A stretch of 64,000 bases of DNA from an uncultured Kordiimonas sp. (GTDB lineage Bacteria > Pseudomonadota > Alphaproteobacteria > Sphingomonadales > Kordiimonadaceae). Position numbers and translations under genes: made by a program. Positions within the stretch are counted from its first letter, which is position 1, and each line of letters begins with the position of its first letter. The notes below the pieces were generated by a model, which was not told the origin of the DNA, ran no database searches, and was given only the letters and a program-made list of their open reading frames with translations. The DNA is taken from the NCBI GenBank assembly GCA_947500295.1, contig CANMRM010000002.1:124001-188000 (forward strand), in the 5' to 3' direction. Shown here piece by piece: positions 52,113 to 60,579 of the stretch.

Positions 52113-52622
52113 ACGTCAGGATACTCGATTTCTGCATTCATGCAAAACTATTCCAAAATCCTAACAGGTCATTCTGACATGGAATGATACAAATATTAGT
52201 ATGCATGGCGAGAAACAGAAAAGCAGGCCTTGAGCATTCCCAATTCTTCGGCACATCTGCATGGGGGCAAAAGCAATCAAACGCATTTGCTCTTTATTGA
52301 CCCACAGCATACCGCAGGCTCAAAGTGAAAACTGCGCCTTTGATCATCTTCACGTCACTAATTCTGTCCAGGAAAATCTGGATAGAATTAGTGACGCCTT
52401 AAGGACTATAGTCAGAGTTTAACCCGTCAGTGTTTGCGGTTCTGTATGTCGGGGCCACAAAATACCGCATGTTTGTTTGCCAGACTTAATGGCCACTGAC
52501 AGCTGTCGTCAGCTATAGTTGTAATCAACAACGTCGTTGCAGCTGGTCTTGTCGCCACGCTCAGCATACATTTATATAGAACTTCGTTGCGTCGATAACG
52601 CGGTGTTGTTCGTAAATGTAAA
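52113..52622. other. Divergent intergenic region with a long inverted repeat
   Basis: Region between the LysR gene and the secreted hydrolase gene. No open frame is convincing. It contains the 44-base inverted repeat at 52353-52396. Confidence 0.5.
52353..52396. repeat. 44-base inverted repeat, 19-base arms
   Basis: Arms CGTCACTAATTCTGTCCAG (52353-52371) and CTGGATAGAATTAGTGACG (52378-52396) pair at 18 of 19 positions across a 6-base loop. No T run follows on either strand and neither flanking gene ends here, so it is not an ordinary terminator. It may be a small mobile hairpin element or operator. Confidence 0.75.
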
Positions 52623-53798
52623 ATGGCACGAGAAAACAAAAACAAGCGACACAGAGTAAACAAAGCGATGAGCATTAAGACCTTTATCCGCGGCAGTATA
52701 TTAGTTCTGATCTCCCTCCTTTCATTCGGTGCTACGGCGTCGCCCGGTTATTCTACAGAGGAATTTTCGTTTATATCCTCAGGCGCCAGCCTAAATGGTA
52801 TTATCAGCCGCCCTGAAAACAACGACACCACCTCCATCGTTGTCATGGTCCACGGGTATGGCCCAACGAATGTGGTGAAAGGCGACTGGTACCGCCAGAT
52901 CCGTTCCAAATTTACGAGCAAAGGCATTTCTGTTCTTACATGGGATAAGCCCGGCTGTGGCAAAAGCGAGGGTGAATTCGACATAAATCAACCAATTGAG
53001 AGTAGCGCTGACGAAGTTGTTTCCGCGATCGCTGCGCTGAAAAAGAGCAACGAACCCGGATCAGATCGCATAGGGTTGATGGGCTTCAGTCGTGCCGGCT
53101 GGATTGCACCCGTTGCGATTAGTCGCGAACCGAACGTAAGTTTCTGGATTTCCGTTAGCGGGACAGATGCCTATGAAAACTGGGGCTATCTGCTCAGATC
53201 AAATCTGGAGTTGGAGGGTTATTCCCCTTCGGAAATAGACACAGTTTACAATGAATGGATTGATGGAAATCTACTCTTCAACTCGGGTGGATCTTACGAG
53301 CAATATTTGGGCACCACCCGTGCATTTCGGAAGAATGAAATGGTGCAGAAGCTCTCTGGGCAGCAATTTGACGACCACGAACCCGGTACTGACGCGTATG
53401 AAGCCGCACACAAAATGTACTTGAGGAATCAGAAAAAATATATGTCTGAAGGTCACCTCTTTGATGACGAAAACGGGTTACCAATTGTTGTTTCTGATTT
53501 TGACCAGGTTCTTAAATCTGTATCAAGCCCGGTACTCGCAATTTTCGGCGATAATGATCGGAATGTCGATTGGAGAAAAACTAAAGAGCTCTATGAGAGC
53601 ACAATAGGCGCGAACGAACCTTCAAAGTTGTCGGTAAAAGTATTTAAGGGTGCAGACCATAATTTAAGAATGAGCAAGACCGGCGGTTACCTGGAGCCAC
53701 GGAGCAAAGACTATTGGAACATTCCTTACGCTGAAGGATACTATGAAGTGATGGTTGAGTGGTTATGCTCAAATGGTTTCTGCTCCAATACGCGGTGA
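52623..53798 (+). CDS. Secreted alpha/beta-hydrolase
   Basis: 391 residues with an N-terminal signal peptide preceded by a basic stretch (FIRGSILVLISLLSFGATAS). The hydrolase core is visible: oxyanion region VVMVHGYGPT, TWDKPGCGKSEG, nucleophile elbow GLMGFSRAGWIAP (Ser), acid in LAIFGDNDRNVDW and catalytic His in FKGADHNLR. It resembles the S9/BAAT-like prolyl or ester hydrolases exported by many marine bacteria. The start may be the internal ATG at 52668 (MSIKTFIRG). Substrate unknown. Confidence 0.85.
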   Translation: MARENKNKRHRVNKAMSIKTFIRGSILVLISLLSFGATASPGYSTEEFSFISSGASLNGIISRPENNDTTSIVVMVHGYGPTNVVKGDWYRQIRSKFTSKGISVLTWDKPGCGKSEGEFDINQPIESSADEVVSAIAALKKSNEPGSDRIGLMGFSRAGWIAPVAISREPNVSFWISVSGTDAYENWGYLLRSNLELEGYSPSEIDTVYNEWIDGNLLFNSGGSYEQYLGTTRAFRKNEMVQKLSGQQFDDHEPGTDAYEAAHKMYLRNQKKYMSEGHLFDDENGLPIVVSDFDQVLKSVSSPVLAIFGDNDRNVDWRKTKELYESTIGANEPSKLSVKVFKGADHNLRMSKTGGYLEPRSKDYWNIPYAEGYYEVMVEWLCSNGFCSNTR

Positions 53799-53956
53799 TG
53801 AGATATCACTTCAACTTGAGAGACCTTAATATACTGCCGAACCAAACTGCTCATATCTGACGCAACCAAAACCTGTGTATTTACACTGTTGTTCTTCTTT
53901 TGTTCTTTTGCCACACTCCGAACGGGGTCGAGGTTCTTATTGTTTAAAGGAGCATT

Positions 53957-54211
53957 ATGGACCGACGTACACGCCACACAGGCTTCCGCAAGGAACTCAC
54001 CGCTGAAGAAATTGCCACGCACCTTCACCAGCTTTGCCTGATGCGCCGACATCTGAGCACGCTTGTGGCCGGGTTGTATCCCCTGAGTGCCGAAAGTGAG
54101 CACCTGAGCGCTCTCAGGGCGGAAATCGACCGCCACCAGGCACGCTATACAGGCAATGAACATCATTTCTATGCCGGGCACATCGCGCTGCTGGATGCCG
54201 CCAATGACTGA
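53957..54211 (+). CDS. Small hypothetical protein (84 aa)
   Basis: 84 residues, basic and helical (KELTAEEIATHLHQLCLMRR, ESEHLSALRAEIDRHQARYT). AAAGGAG is six bases before the ATG, a strong Shine-Dalgarno. Its stop overlaps the next start by eight bases (ATGACTGA), showing coupling. No family recognised; a helical adaptor or small regulator is possible. Confidence 0.6.
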   Translation: MDRRTRHTGFRKELTAEEIATHLHQLCLMRRHLSTLVAGLYPLSAESEHLSALRAEIDRHQARYTGNEHHFYAGHIALLDAAND

Positions 54212-54593
54212 AGGTTTCACCGGGCTCAATAATCCGTATGGAGCCTATAAACAGGCTGTCAGCATGCTTTATCTAAGCGGGCTGGTGATCTTGAAGGGTG
54301 ATCAGGAACCCTACGTTGACCGCGCCGCTCGCCGGGTGCGACGCTCCGGCCTGAACCTGATTTCCTACACTAAGATGGATGTTGCCATGAAATCAGACCA
54401 GAAACGGCTTTTGGCGGACCTTAAAGCCTCAGCGCGCTACTTGGAGCAGGTACAGGCGCTAGAACATGCCCTACCCGGCTTTAAGGCGGCCTGCGCGACC
54501 GCAGAGCGCGAAATGCAGGCGCTCATCCGATCGCTGGAAGGTGGATGGTCTGAGCGCATGTTTCCGATGTTAAAACTCTCTAATGACCGTTGA
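54204..54593 (+). CDS. Small hypothetical protein coupled to the preceding gene (129 aa)
   Basis: From ATG at 54204 (MTEGFTGLNNPYGAYKQAVS), overlapping the preceding stop. Helical, with QKRLLADLKASARYLEQVQA and AEREMQALIRSLEGGWSERM. No Cys-rich, membrane or DNA-binding motif is obvious. The pair is convergent with the ABC permease gene. Function not recognised. Confidence 0.6.
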   Translation: MTEGFTGLNNPYGAYKQAVSMLYLSGLVILKGDQEPYVDRAARRVRRSGLNLISYTKMDVAMKSDQKRLLADLKASARYLEQVQALEHALPGFKAACATAEREMQALIRSLEGGWSERMFPMLKLSNDR

Positions 54594-54598
54594 GCCCG

Positions 54599-55762
54599 TT
54601 AGTCCAGGCGACGGCGGAACAGAACTAGCGCCATCAGGCCTGCAACAAGGGCGAACAGCGCAATGGGAGCCAGAAAACCCGCAGCCTCAGCCCCGGGCGA
54701 GCCTTTCAGCATGATGTCGCGGGCAAAACGTACATAATGCGTGAGCGGTAACATGTTGCCTGCACCCTGCGCCCAACCGGGCATGCCACTGAAGGGAAAC
54801 ATAAACCCCGAAAGCAACATTGACGGCAAATAAAACGCCACGGCGCCCTGCAGCGCCTGTATCTGGTTTTCAACCACGGCTGATAGCAGAAACCCAAGCA
54901 CCAGATGGGCAAAAGCAAACAGCAGCGTTCCGACAAGCAAAAGCAGAACAGAGCCCATAAAGGGAAGACCAAAGCCTATGGTCGCGCACACCGTTACCAG
55001 GATGACCTGCACAAAAGCGATAGCAATGTATGGAAAAACCTTGCCTGCCAACACCTCCGCCGCGGTGGTTGGCATCATCAAAAGTGCTTCCCAGGTGCCC
55101 TGCTCGCGCTCACGTGCCAGCGACAGCGCGCCAAGCATCAGCATGCTGATCATAACAATTACGCCGAGCAGGCCCGGCAACAGGGTCCATGTGGTGTCAC
55201 GCTCGGGGTTGTACAGCCAAACCGTTTCAACCTGCTGGCGTGAGTGTGTCAGGCCCTCAAGGTCGGCCTCCTCCGCCAAACGCTGTGCGACCTGTCGCCA
55301 CATCTCGCGCTGCAGCGCTGAAAGCGCAGGCGCAACCGCACCAGCGTCCGATCCATCGATGAAAACGGTGGTTGTGCCGTCAAGGTCATCCGATACTTTG
55401 TCGTCAAAAAATGCGGCATCATTTGGTAGTTCGATCACAACGCTCACCAGTCCCCGTGCGATCAGGTCCGTTGCCTGTTCAGGTTCGACGCCAAGCTGGA
55501 TTGAGCTAAAATACCCTGTTTTTTCAGATACTTGTGCAACCAACTGCTGCGTGGATGGGCTACCTCCGACAACAGCAAGTGAAACATTCTTCGGGTCAAG
55601 GTTAACCGCAGCACCAAACAGGATGATCTGCATGACCGGCACAGCAACAATCAGCGAAAAACTTGTTTTGTCACGCAGGAGACGCAAACCTTCGACAAAT
55701 GCAACGGCCAGAATGCGCCGCCATGTCTCGCGAAACGAGAACAATGGTCCATGGTCAGTCAT
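54599..55762 (-). CDS. ABC-2 type transporter permease
   Basis: About 387 residues: an N-terminal membrane helix (FSLIVAVPVMQIILFGAAV), a long periplasmic domain, and five C-terminal helices with the ABC-2 pattern (AREREQGTWEALLMMPTTAA, EVLAGKVFPYIAIAFVQVIL, LPSMLLSGFMFPFSGMPGWA, LPLTHYVRFARDIML). It is the YhhJ/YbhR-type exporter subunit. The start at 55762 (MTDHGPLFSFRETW) overlaps the ATPase stop by eight bases and has CGGAGG upstream. A half-size permease implies a homodimer. Confidence 0.9.
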   Translation of the reverse strand: MTDHGPLFSFRETWRRILAVAFVEGLRLLRDKTSFSLIVAVPVMQIILFGAAVNLDPKNVSLAVVGGSPSTQQLVAQVSEKTGYFSSIQLGVEPEQATDLIARGLVSVVIELPNDAAFFDDKVSDDLDGTTTVFIDGSDAGAVAPALSALQREMWRQVAQRLAEEADLEGLTHSRQQVETVWLYNPERDTTWTLLPGLLGVIVMISMLMLGALSLAREREQGTWEALLMMPTTAAEVLAGKVFPYIAIAFVQVILVTVCATIGFGLPFMGSVLLLLVGTLLFAFAHLVLGFLLSAVVENQIQALQGAVAFYLPSMLLSGFMFPFSGMPGWAQGAGNMLPLTHYVRFARDIMLKGSPGAEAAGFLAPIALFALVAGLMALVLFRRRLD

Positions 55763-56687
55763 CGGTGAGCCTCCGCCGGTGGAAGGCCGTACTGGCATCA
55801 ATTAACGTCGACGGCACAAGCGAAACCGACACACCGCAGGTTTCAGCCAAGCCGAGAAATTCTACCGCCTTTTCCTGCAAAACAACCGCCCGCAAACTGC
55901 CGCGCTCATCATTCAGCGAGCACAAGCCAGAATGATTAACTAGTACTTTAGGTAAATTTCTTAACTCATTATTTTTAATAATGTAAGTGGATACATTGGC
56001 GGCAACGATTACCTCCACAAGTGACCCATTTACCTGCAAGTCGCCGTCCGCAAAATAAAGAATGCGATCACACCTGCTAGCCTCATCGAGGTCGTGGGTC
56101 GCAACCACCACAGCCGAACCCGAACCAGCATAACGCCGAACATGCGCCCAAAGATCAGCACGTGTGGCGGCATCGAGCCCCACGGTCGGTTCGTCGAGCA
56201 ACAAAAGCCGCGGTGCGTGCAACAAACTGGCAGCCAGCTGCGCCAGACGTGCCCAACCTCCCGACAGGTTATTTATCCGGCTACCCGCAAAGGGAAGCAG
56301 CGCGAACCGCTCTAGCGCATCCTCCACTTTTTGGCCGGAACTCGCGAGGTTGTGGCTGTTGGCATAAAAGAGCAGATTCTCCCGCACCGTCAGGTCTTGA
56401 TAGAGGGACTGTGACTGCGCAACATAGCCTATGTCCTGACGCAGGGCGCGCTTGGCTGATGGCAGAATATGGCCCAGGACAGAGAGCTCACCGCCCTCGG
56501 GTGCCAGAAGACCAGCAAGCATCCTCAGAATGGTCGTCTTGCCGCCACCATTGGCGCCGACAAGACCAAGGAGCTCGCCCTTCCTTACCTCGAACGAAGT
56601 TGGTTTCACCCCTCGCCCGCCGTCAAACAGCTTGTAAACGCCCGTAACCTCAGCCAAAGCAGCCGATTTTCTACTGTTATGAACCAT
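55755..56687 (-). CDS. ABC transporter ATP-binding protein
   Basis: 310 residues with Walker A GANGGGKTT, Q-loop region YVAQSQSLYQDLTVRENL, signature LSGGWARLAQ, Walker B RLLLLDEPTVGLD and switch VVVATHDLDE. The C-terminal ~80 residues extend beyond a standard ABC domain and include a regulatory-like segment (VEVIVAANVSTYIIKNNELR). It pairs with the ABC-2 permease downstream, and its start overlaps the KAS III gene by 11 bases. Exporter of an unknown lipid or small molecule. Confidence 0.93.
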   Translation of the reverse strand: MVHNSRKSAALAEVTGVYKLFDGGRGVKPTSFEVRKGELLGLVGANGGGKTTILRMLAGLLAPEGGELSVLGHILPSAKRALRQDIGYVAQSQSLYQDLTVRENLLFYANSHNLASSGQKVEDALERFALLPFAGSRINNLSGGWARLAQLAASLLHAPRLLLLDEPTVGLDAATRADLWAHVRRYAGSGSAVVVATHDLDEASRCDRILYFADGDLQVNGSLVEVIVAANVSTYIIKNNELRNLPKVLVNHSGLCSLNDERGSLRAVVLQEKAVEFLGLAETCGVSVSLVPSTLIDASTAFHRRRLTDD

Positions 56688-57849
56688 GCTGATACAAAAA
56701 TCCGCCGAACATGTATTTTGTCGCTTCCGCGCCCAGAGCGAGAAGCTTTTCTCCCGGTTTCATTGCCGATCGGTTCATCGCCAGCGCGAGCCAGATGGCG
56801 GCAGAACCTGTGTTGCCAACCTTGTCTGCGTTCACCACGACGCGTTTCCGGTCTATGCCCATATGTTGCTCCATCAACACATCCATCAGACCGTTGGCCT
56901 GATGCGGCAGGATGTAGTCTACTGCCTCTATATCAATCTGTTGCGCTGCAGCAGCCTTTAAGCCCGCAACAAACAACTCGGGGCCGTTGGTTCGAACATC
57001 GGCAAACGCGTGCGAGAATTCCAGCACGCCTTCCGGTGACGAAGGACAGTCTGACCCGCCGTGACACAAGCTAAACCCGGGTTCTCGTTGGTTGCCGATT
57101 TGGCCGTAGAAAGCGCGCGATAACACCCCCGTGCCGTGTCTTTCCGACTCAGACTTTTTATGAGGCGCCAGCACGACAGCCGCCGCACCATCACCCATTT
57201 GAACCAGATTCACGATTTGCCCAGTGTCATCAGCCAGCCTTGCGGGGTCAAAAAAGGTGGAACCCGTCTCTGAGCCAACGATAACCACCGGTTGAGCATT
57301 TTCCGCAGCCAGAAGGCCCTCTGCCACGACAAGTGCGTTTGCAAAACCAGTACAAGCCTGACGCAGTTCCATGTGCGGCCCGTCATAATCGAGCGCGTCA
57401 GCCACCAGTGAGGTATTGGATGGTATCGGCATCGCAGGTGTCGCCGTATGGCCGATCAGATACCCAATATCCGACACGTCCAACCCAGCTTCATCAAGAG
57501 CTTTTCTAACCGCTGACGCCGCCAGGTCCGGATTTCTAAACCCCTTTTTAGGCCCCTCAATCCTGTAGACGAAGTCCCGGCAAATATGCCGCTGTCGAAC
57601 GTTGAGCTTTTCAGCGAAGATCTGGCCGCGCCTCTCGACATCGACATCAAAAACCCGCGTCATTTTCGCCAAGAGTTCTTTTGTTGAAACGGGCGCACCC
57701 GGCAACGTAAAACCCATTCCGAGAACAGAAATTTCACTGCGGCCACGCCAAATACGGGATGAAATATCGTCGTTTTTCTTTTGCATCATGCCCTGCCCTT
57801 GTTGGAACACAGCACTAATATCCGAGTGCCTTGCAAAAACTGAATTCAA
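56677..57849 (-). CDS. 3-oxoacyl-ACP synthase III homologue
   Basis: 390-residue thiolase-fold enzyme of the FabH group. Catalytic Cys lies in ELRQACTGFANAL, His in ILPHQANGLM, and Asn in VVNADKVGNTGSA, with the dimer loop around GDGAAAVVLAPH. FabH is usually about 320 residues; this one carries extra N- and C-terminal segments. The start may be 57789 (MMQKKNDDISSR), since AGGGCAGGG precedes it. It is in an operon with an ABC-2 exporter, which suggests synthesis of an acyl-derived product and not general fatty acid initiation. Confidence 0.85.
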   Translation of the reverse strand: MNSVFARHSDISAVFQQGQGMMQKKNDDISSRIWRGRSEISVLGMGFTLPGAPVSTKELLAKMTRVFDVDVERRGQIFAEKLNVRQRHICRDFVYRIEGPKKGFRNPDLAASAVRKALDEAGLDVSDIGYLIGHTATPAMPIPSNTSLVADALDYDGPHMELRQACTGFANALVVAEGLLAAENAQPVVIVGSETGSTFFDPARLADDTGQIVNLVQMGDGAAAVVLAPHKKSESERHGTGVLSRAFYGQIGNQREPGFSLCHGGSDCPSSPEGVLEFSHAFADVRTNGPELFVAGLKAAAAQQIDIEAVDYILPHQANGLMDVLMEQHMGIDRKRVVVNADKVGNTGSAAIWLALAMNRSAMKPGEKLLALGAEATKYMFGGFLYQHGS

Positions 57850-57966
57850 GCCGACACACGAGTTCGTTATGGAAATGTCATTCCGTCATGAAATGCCAAA
57901 ATATCATGCCAGTACAAAGTGTTGACTTTGGTCGCTGCTGCATTAGACAGGTGATGCAATGAGAAA

Positions 57967-58155
57967 ATGGCCATGACACAATCAACCATAGACAGTCCCT
58001 GCATCAAAGTCTGCCAGCTAAACGCCACGGGCACTTTGTGCGTTGGATGCTTCAGAAGCCGGGAAGAGATCGGTGAATGGCGCTTGGCCAGCGACGATCG
58101 AAAGCTGCAAATTCTTGACAAGGCCGACACCAGACGAATGGCAGCGGCATCCTGA
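57967..58155 (+). CDS. DUF1289 protein
   Basis: 62 residues matching the DUF1289 pattern: SPCIKVCQLN, CVGCFRSREEIGEW, with four Cys spaced for a small metal or iron-sulphur site. Such proteins are common in Alphaproteobacteria and are often near housekeeping genes. Function of the family is not established. Divergent from the KAS III gene. Confidence 0.82.
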   Translation: MAMTQSTIDSPCIKVCQLNATGTLCVGCFRSREEIGEWRLASDDRKLQILDKADTRRMAAAS

Positions 58156-58182
58156 CCGGTTCCGGGGTGTTTTTTTTCGGCA

Positions 58183-58959
58183 CTATGGCCGGAGAATTAG
58201 CGTGTCACCCCTGAACTCGACACTCGCAAACCTATCCAGCAAGGCCAGCCCCAACAGGGACCCCTGCATATCAGCCCCATTTACGGTAACCGGCACATCA
58301 AAATAGGTTTGGTCGCCAATCCCCACACTGGTTACTGTCGCGCGGGCGAATGAAACTGAACCATTTGCAGTGTCCGCCCGACCGGTAAAACTCAACTGGT
58401 TGGAACTGAGGCCGATTTTCTGGGCATCATCAGGACTGAGAACAACATTTGAGGCGCCTGTATCAACCATCATCAGCAGCGGGACACCATTGAAACGGGC
58501 GCGCAGCCAGAAATGCCCGTCACGACTTCGCTGAACGATCAATTCGTCCCCTGTTGAGACCACGCCAGCCGGATCCAGCGATGCCATGAAGCGATCCCCG
58601 AAATCGGACTGATAGAGATAAAAGCCTGAAATTGCGACGACAACCAGCGCCCAAACGCCGGCAATTTTAAACAATCTTAGCAAGCTTGAGCGGCTCCAGA
58701 ATGCCGCAGCTCCGCCAAAAATAAAAAGGATTATCATTGCCCGAACGAGATAAGGGTCCACCCCGCCGGTCACCGGAAATGCCAGAGAAAGACCGAACAA
58801 CAATAACGCCATGCCCAAGATGAACGCTATCAACCGGGTCAAAGGCCGGGTGTGACCGCCGTAATGAAGCTCTTTCGCCGAGCGATGTTGCATGTTCTTC
58901 GTTTTGCCCTGTCGATTTTCAGGGTCATAGTCGGGAACACGCCATGGCTCTTTTGACAC
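58183..58959 (-). CDS. Membrane-anchored retropepsin-like aspartic protease
   Basis: 258 residues with membrane segments near the N-terminus (LIAFILGMALLLFGLSLAFP, LVRAMIILFIFGGAAAF, WALVVVAISGFYL) and one retroviral-type active site MMVDTGASNVVLSPDDAQ. TIGR02281-like protein with a single DTG motif, as in dimeric retropepsins. The DTG is in LLMMVDTGASN. Convergent with the DUF1289 gene. Confidence 0.85.
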   Translation of the reverse strand: MSKEPWRVPDYDPENRQGKTKNMQHRSAKELHYGGHTRPLTRLIAFILGMALLLFGLSLAFPVTGGVDPYLVRAMIILFIFGGAAAFWSRSSLLRLFKIAGVWALVVVAISGFYLYQSDFGDRFMASLDPAGVVSTGDELIVQRSRDGHFWLRARFNGVPLLMMVDTGASNVVLSPDDAQKIGLSSNQLSFTGRADTANGSVSFARATVTSVGIGDQTYFDVPVTVNGADMQGSLLGLALLDRFASVEFRGDTLILRP

Positions 58960-59017
58960 ACCGGTCTCCGCTTACTTGGTGTCGCATGTTTTCTGTTAGG
59001 TTACAGTATAGCGATAT

Positions 59018-59770
59018 CTATATCTCGATTTCCATACCGTCGTATGCTGGCACAACACCAGGCGGTAATTCCCTCAACAGCGTTTCATAGTCCATATCCC
59101 AGGTCATGTGCGTCAACACCGCCTGCTCTGGCTGGACTTTTTCAATCCAATCAAGGGTTTGGGCAAGGTGTGAATGGGTTGGATGAGGCTGATAGCGCAA
59201 CGCATCAACAACCCATACCTTCACACCAGAAAGAACATCGAAGGCAGATTCAGGCAAGCGGTCGAGGTCTGTGGAGTAGGCCATGTCGCCGAATCGGTAA
59301 CCCAGGCTAATGCCGCTACCGTGACCCTGCTCAAAGGGTTGCATGGTGATGGAGCCAACCGTTTTTGAGCCGCTGAGAGTGTGTGCAGAGCATATCGCCG
59401 GATAACCATCCTGCGACTTGAACACATAGCTGAAGCGCCTTTTAAGCAATTCGAGAGTTTGTGCGTCGCCGTAAACCGGCACTTTGGCTCGACTGGCGTG
59501 AAAAAAGCCCCGCAAATCATCAATGCCGTGAACATGATCGGCATGATCATGAGTATAAAACACCGCATCAAGAGATCGTACGCCAGCCGAAAGCATCTGT
59601 TCCCGCATATCCGGCGTGGTGTCGATCAGGACACCGGTGTCGCCTTCTTCGACCAGCACGCTCGCCCGCCTGCGGCGATTTTTAGGATTACCTGGATCAC
59701 AGGCACCCCAGTATTCCGGCATTTTGGGAACACCGCCCGATGTGCCGCATCCAAGTATAGTGAGCTTCAC
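59018..59770 (-). CDS. PhnP-like MBL-fold metallo-hydrolase
   Basis: 250 residues. N-terminal LTILGCGTSGGVPKMPEYWG, then the metal site YTHDHADHVHGIDD (HxHxDH) and YSTDLDRLPESAFDVL with later DALRYQPHPTHSHLAQTLDW and VLTHMTWDMDY supplying further His/Asp ligands. It is the phosphoribosyl cyclic phosphodiesterase type that sits after tatD in many Alphaproteobacteria. It overlaps the tatD stop by four bases. Substrate in this context is not known. Confidence 0.9.
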   Translation of the reverse strand: MKLTILGCGTSGGVPKMPEYWGACDPGNPKNRRRRASVLVEEGDTGVLIDTTPDMREQMLSAGVRSLDAVFYTHDHADHVHGIDDLRGFFHASRAKVPVYGDAQTLELLKRRFSYVFKSQDGYPAICSAHTLSGSKTVGSITMQPFEQGHGSGISLGYRFGDMAYSTDLDRLPESAFDVLSGVKVWVVDALRYQPHPTHSHLAQTLDWIEKVQPEQAVLTHMTWDMDYETLLRELPPGVVPAYDGMEIEI

Positions 59771-60579
59771 GCGGGGCCTGCCTGCGCCGGTGGAGACGCT
59801 TTGTTGAACAACTGAAAGAAGTTTTTGGTGGTTTGATGCCGTAACTCATCAAATTCAATTTCTTTCAACTGGGAAACGAAGCGCGCTGTGTCCATGACAT
59901 ATGCAGGCTCACACGTTCTCCCCCGATGAGGCACAGGCGCGAGAAATGGCGCATCGGTTTCCACCAAAAGCCGGTCAAGAGGGACGGTTTTCACTGTGGC
60001 CTGAAGGTCCCGCGCACTCTTGAATGTCGCAATACCGGAAATCGAAATGTAAAACCCGAGCTCGAGCACCGCGTCCGCCAAATATTGGCTTGCTGTGAAA
60101 CAATGAATGACGCCCGGGAAAACACCCTTTTTCATCTGTTCCGTCAGAATAGAGACACAGTCCTCGTCGGCGTCCCGAGTATGAACAATAACCGGTAGTC
60201 CGGTTTCCCGTGCCGCCTCAATGTGCGCATGGAAGTTGACCTGCTGCATATCACGCGGTGCATTGTCATAATAATAGTCGAGACCGGTTTCTCCTATTCC
60301 GACAATTTTGGGGTGTTCGGCTCTGGTCAAAAGCGCCTCAAGCGCAACGCCCGGCTCGTTTTCCGCCTCATGCGGATGAATACCTACGCTCCCAAACACA
60401 TCATCATACCGCTCAACGATGTCAATGATCTGGTCGTATTCCTTGAGTTTGGTGTTGATTGCCAGCATGCAGCCTACGCCAGCGGCTCGGGCCCTGGCGA
60501 CGACTGCTTCCTGCTCTTCGATAAGTCCCTTATAGTTGAGGTGGCAGTGGCTATCGACGATATAGTCGAATCTGCTCAT
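59767..60579 (-). CDS. tatD: TatD family deoxyribonuclease
   Basis: 270-residue TIM-barrel metal hydrolase: DSHCHLNYK at the start (HxH), GIHPHEAEN, GETGLDYYYD, PVIVHTRDADED, GVIHCFTAS and the C-terminal LVETDAPFLAP. TatD enzymes act as metal-dependent 3'-5' nucleases. Start overlaps the metG stop by four bases and it is followed by the MBL hydrolase, so it is part of the housekeeping operon. Confidence 0.95.
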   Translation of the reverse strand: MSRFDYIVDSHCHLNYKGLIEEQEAVVARARAAGVGCMLAINTKLKEYDQIIDIVERYDDVFGSVGIHPHEAENEPGVALEALLTRAEHPKIVGIGETGLDYYYDNAPRDMQQVNFHAHIEAARETGLPVIVHTRDADEDCVSILTEQMKKGVFPGVIHCFTASQYLADAVLELGFYISISGIATFKSARDLQATVKTVPLDRLLVETDAPFLAPVPHRGRTCEPAYVMDTARFVSQLKEIEFDELRHQTTKNFFQLFNKASPPAQAGPA

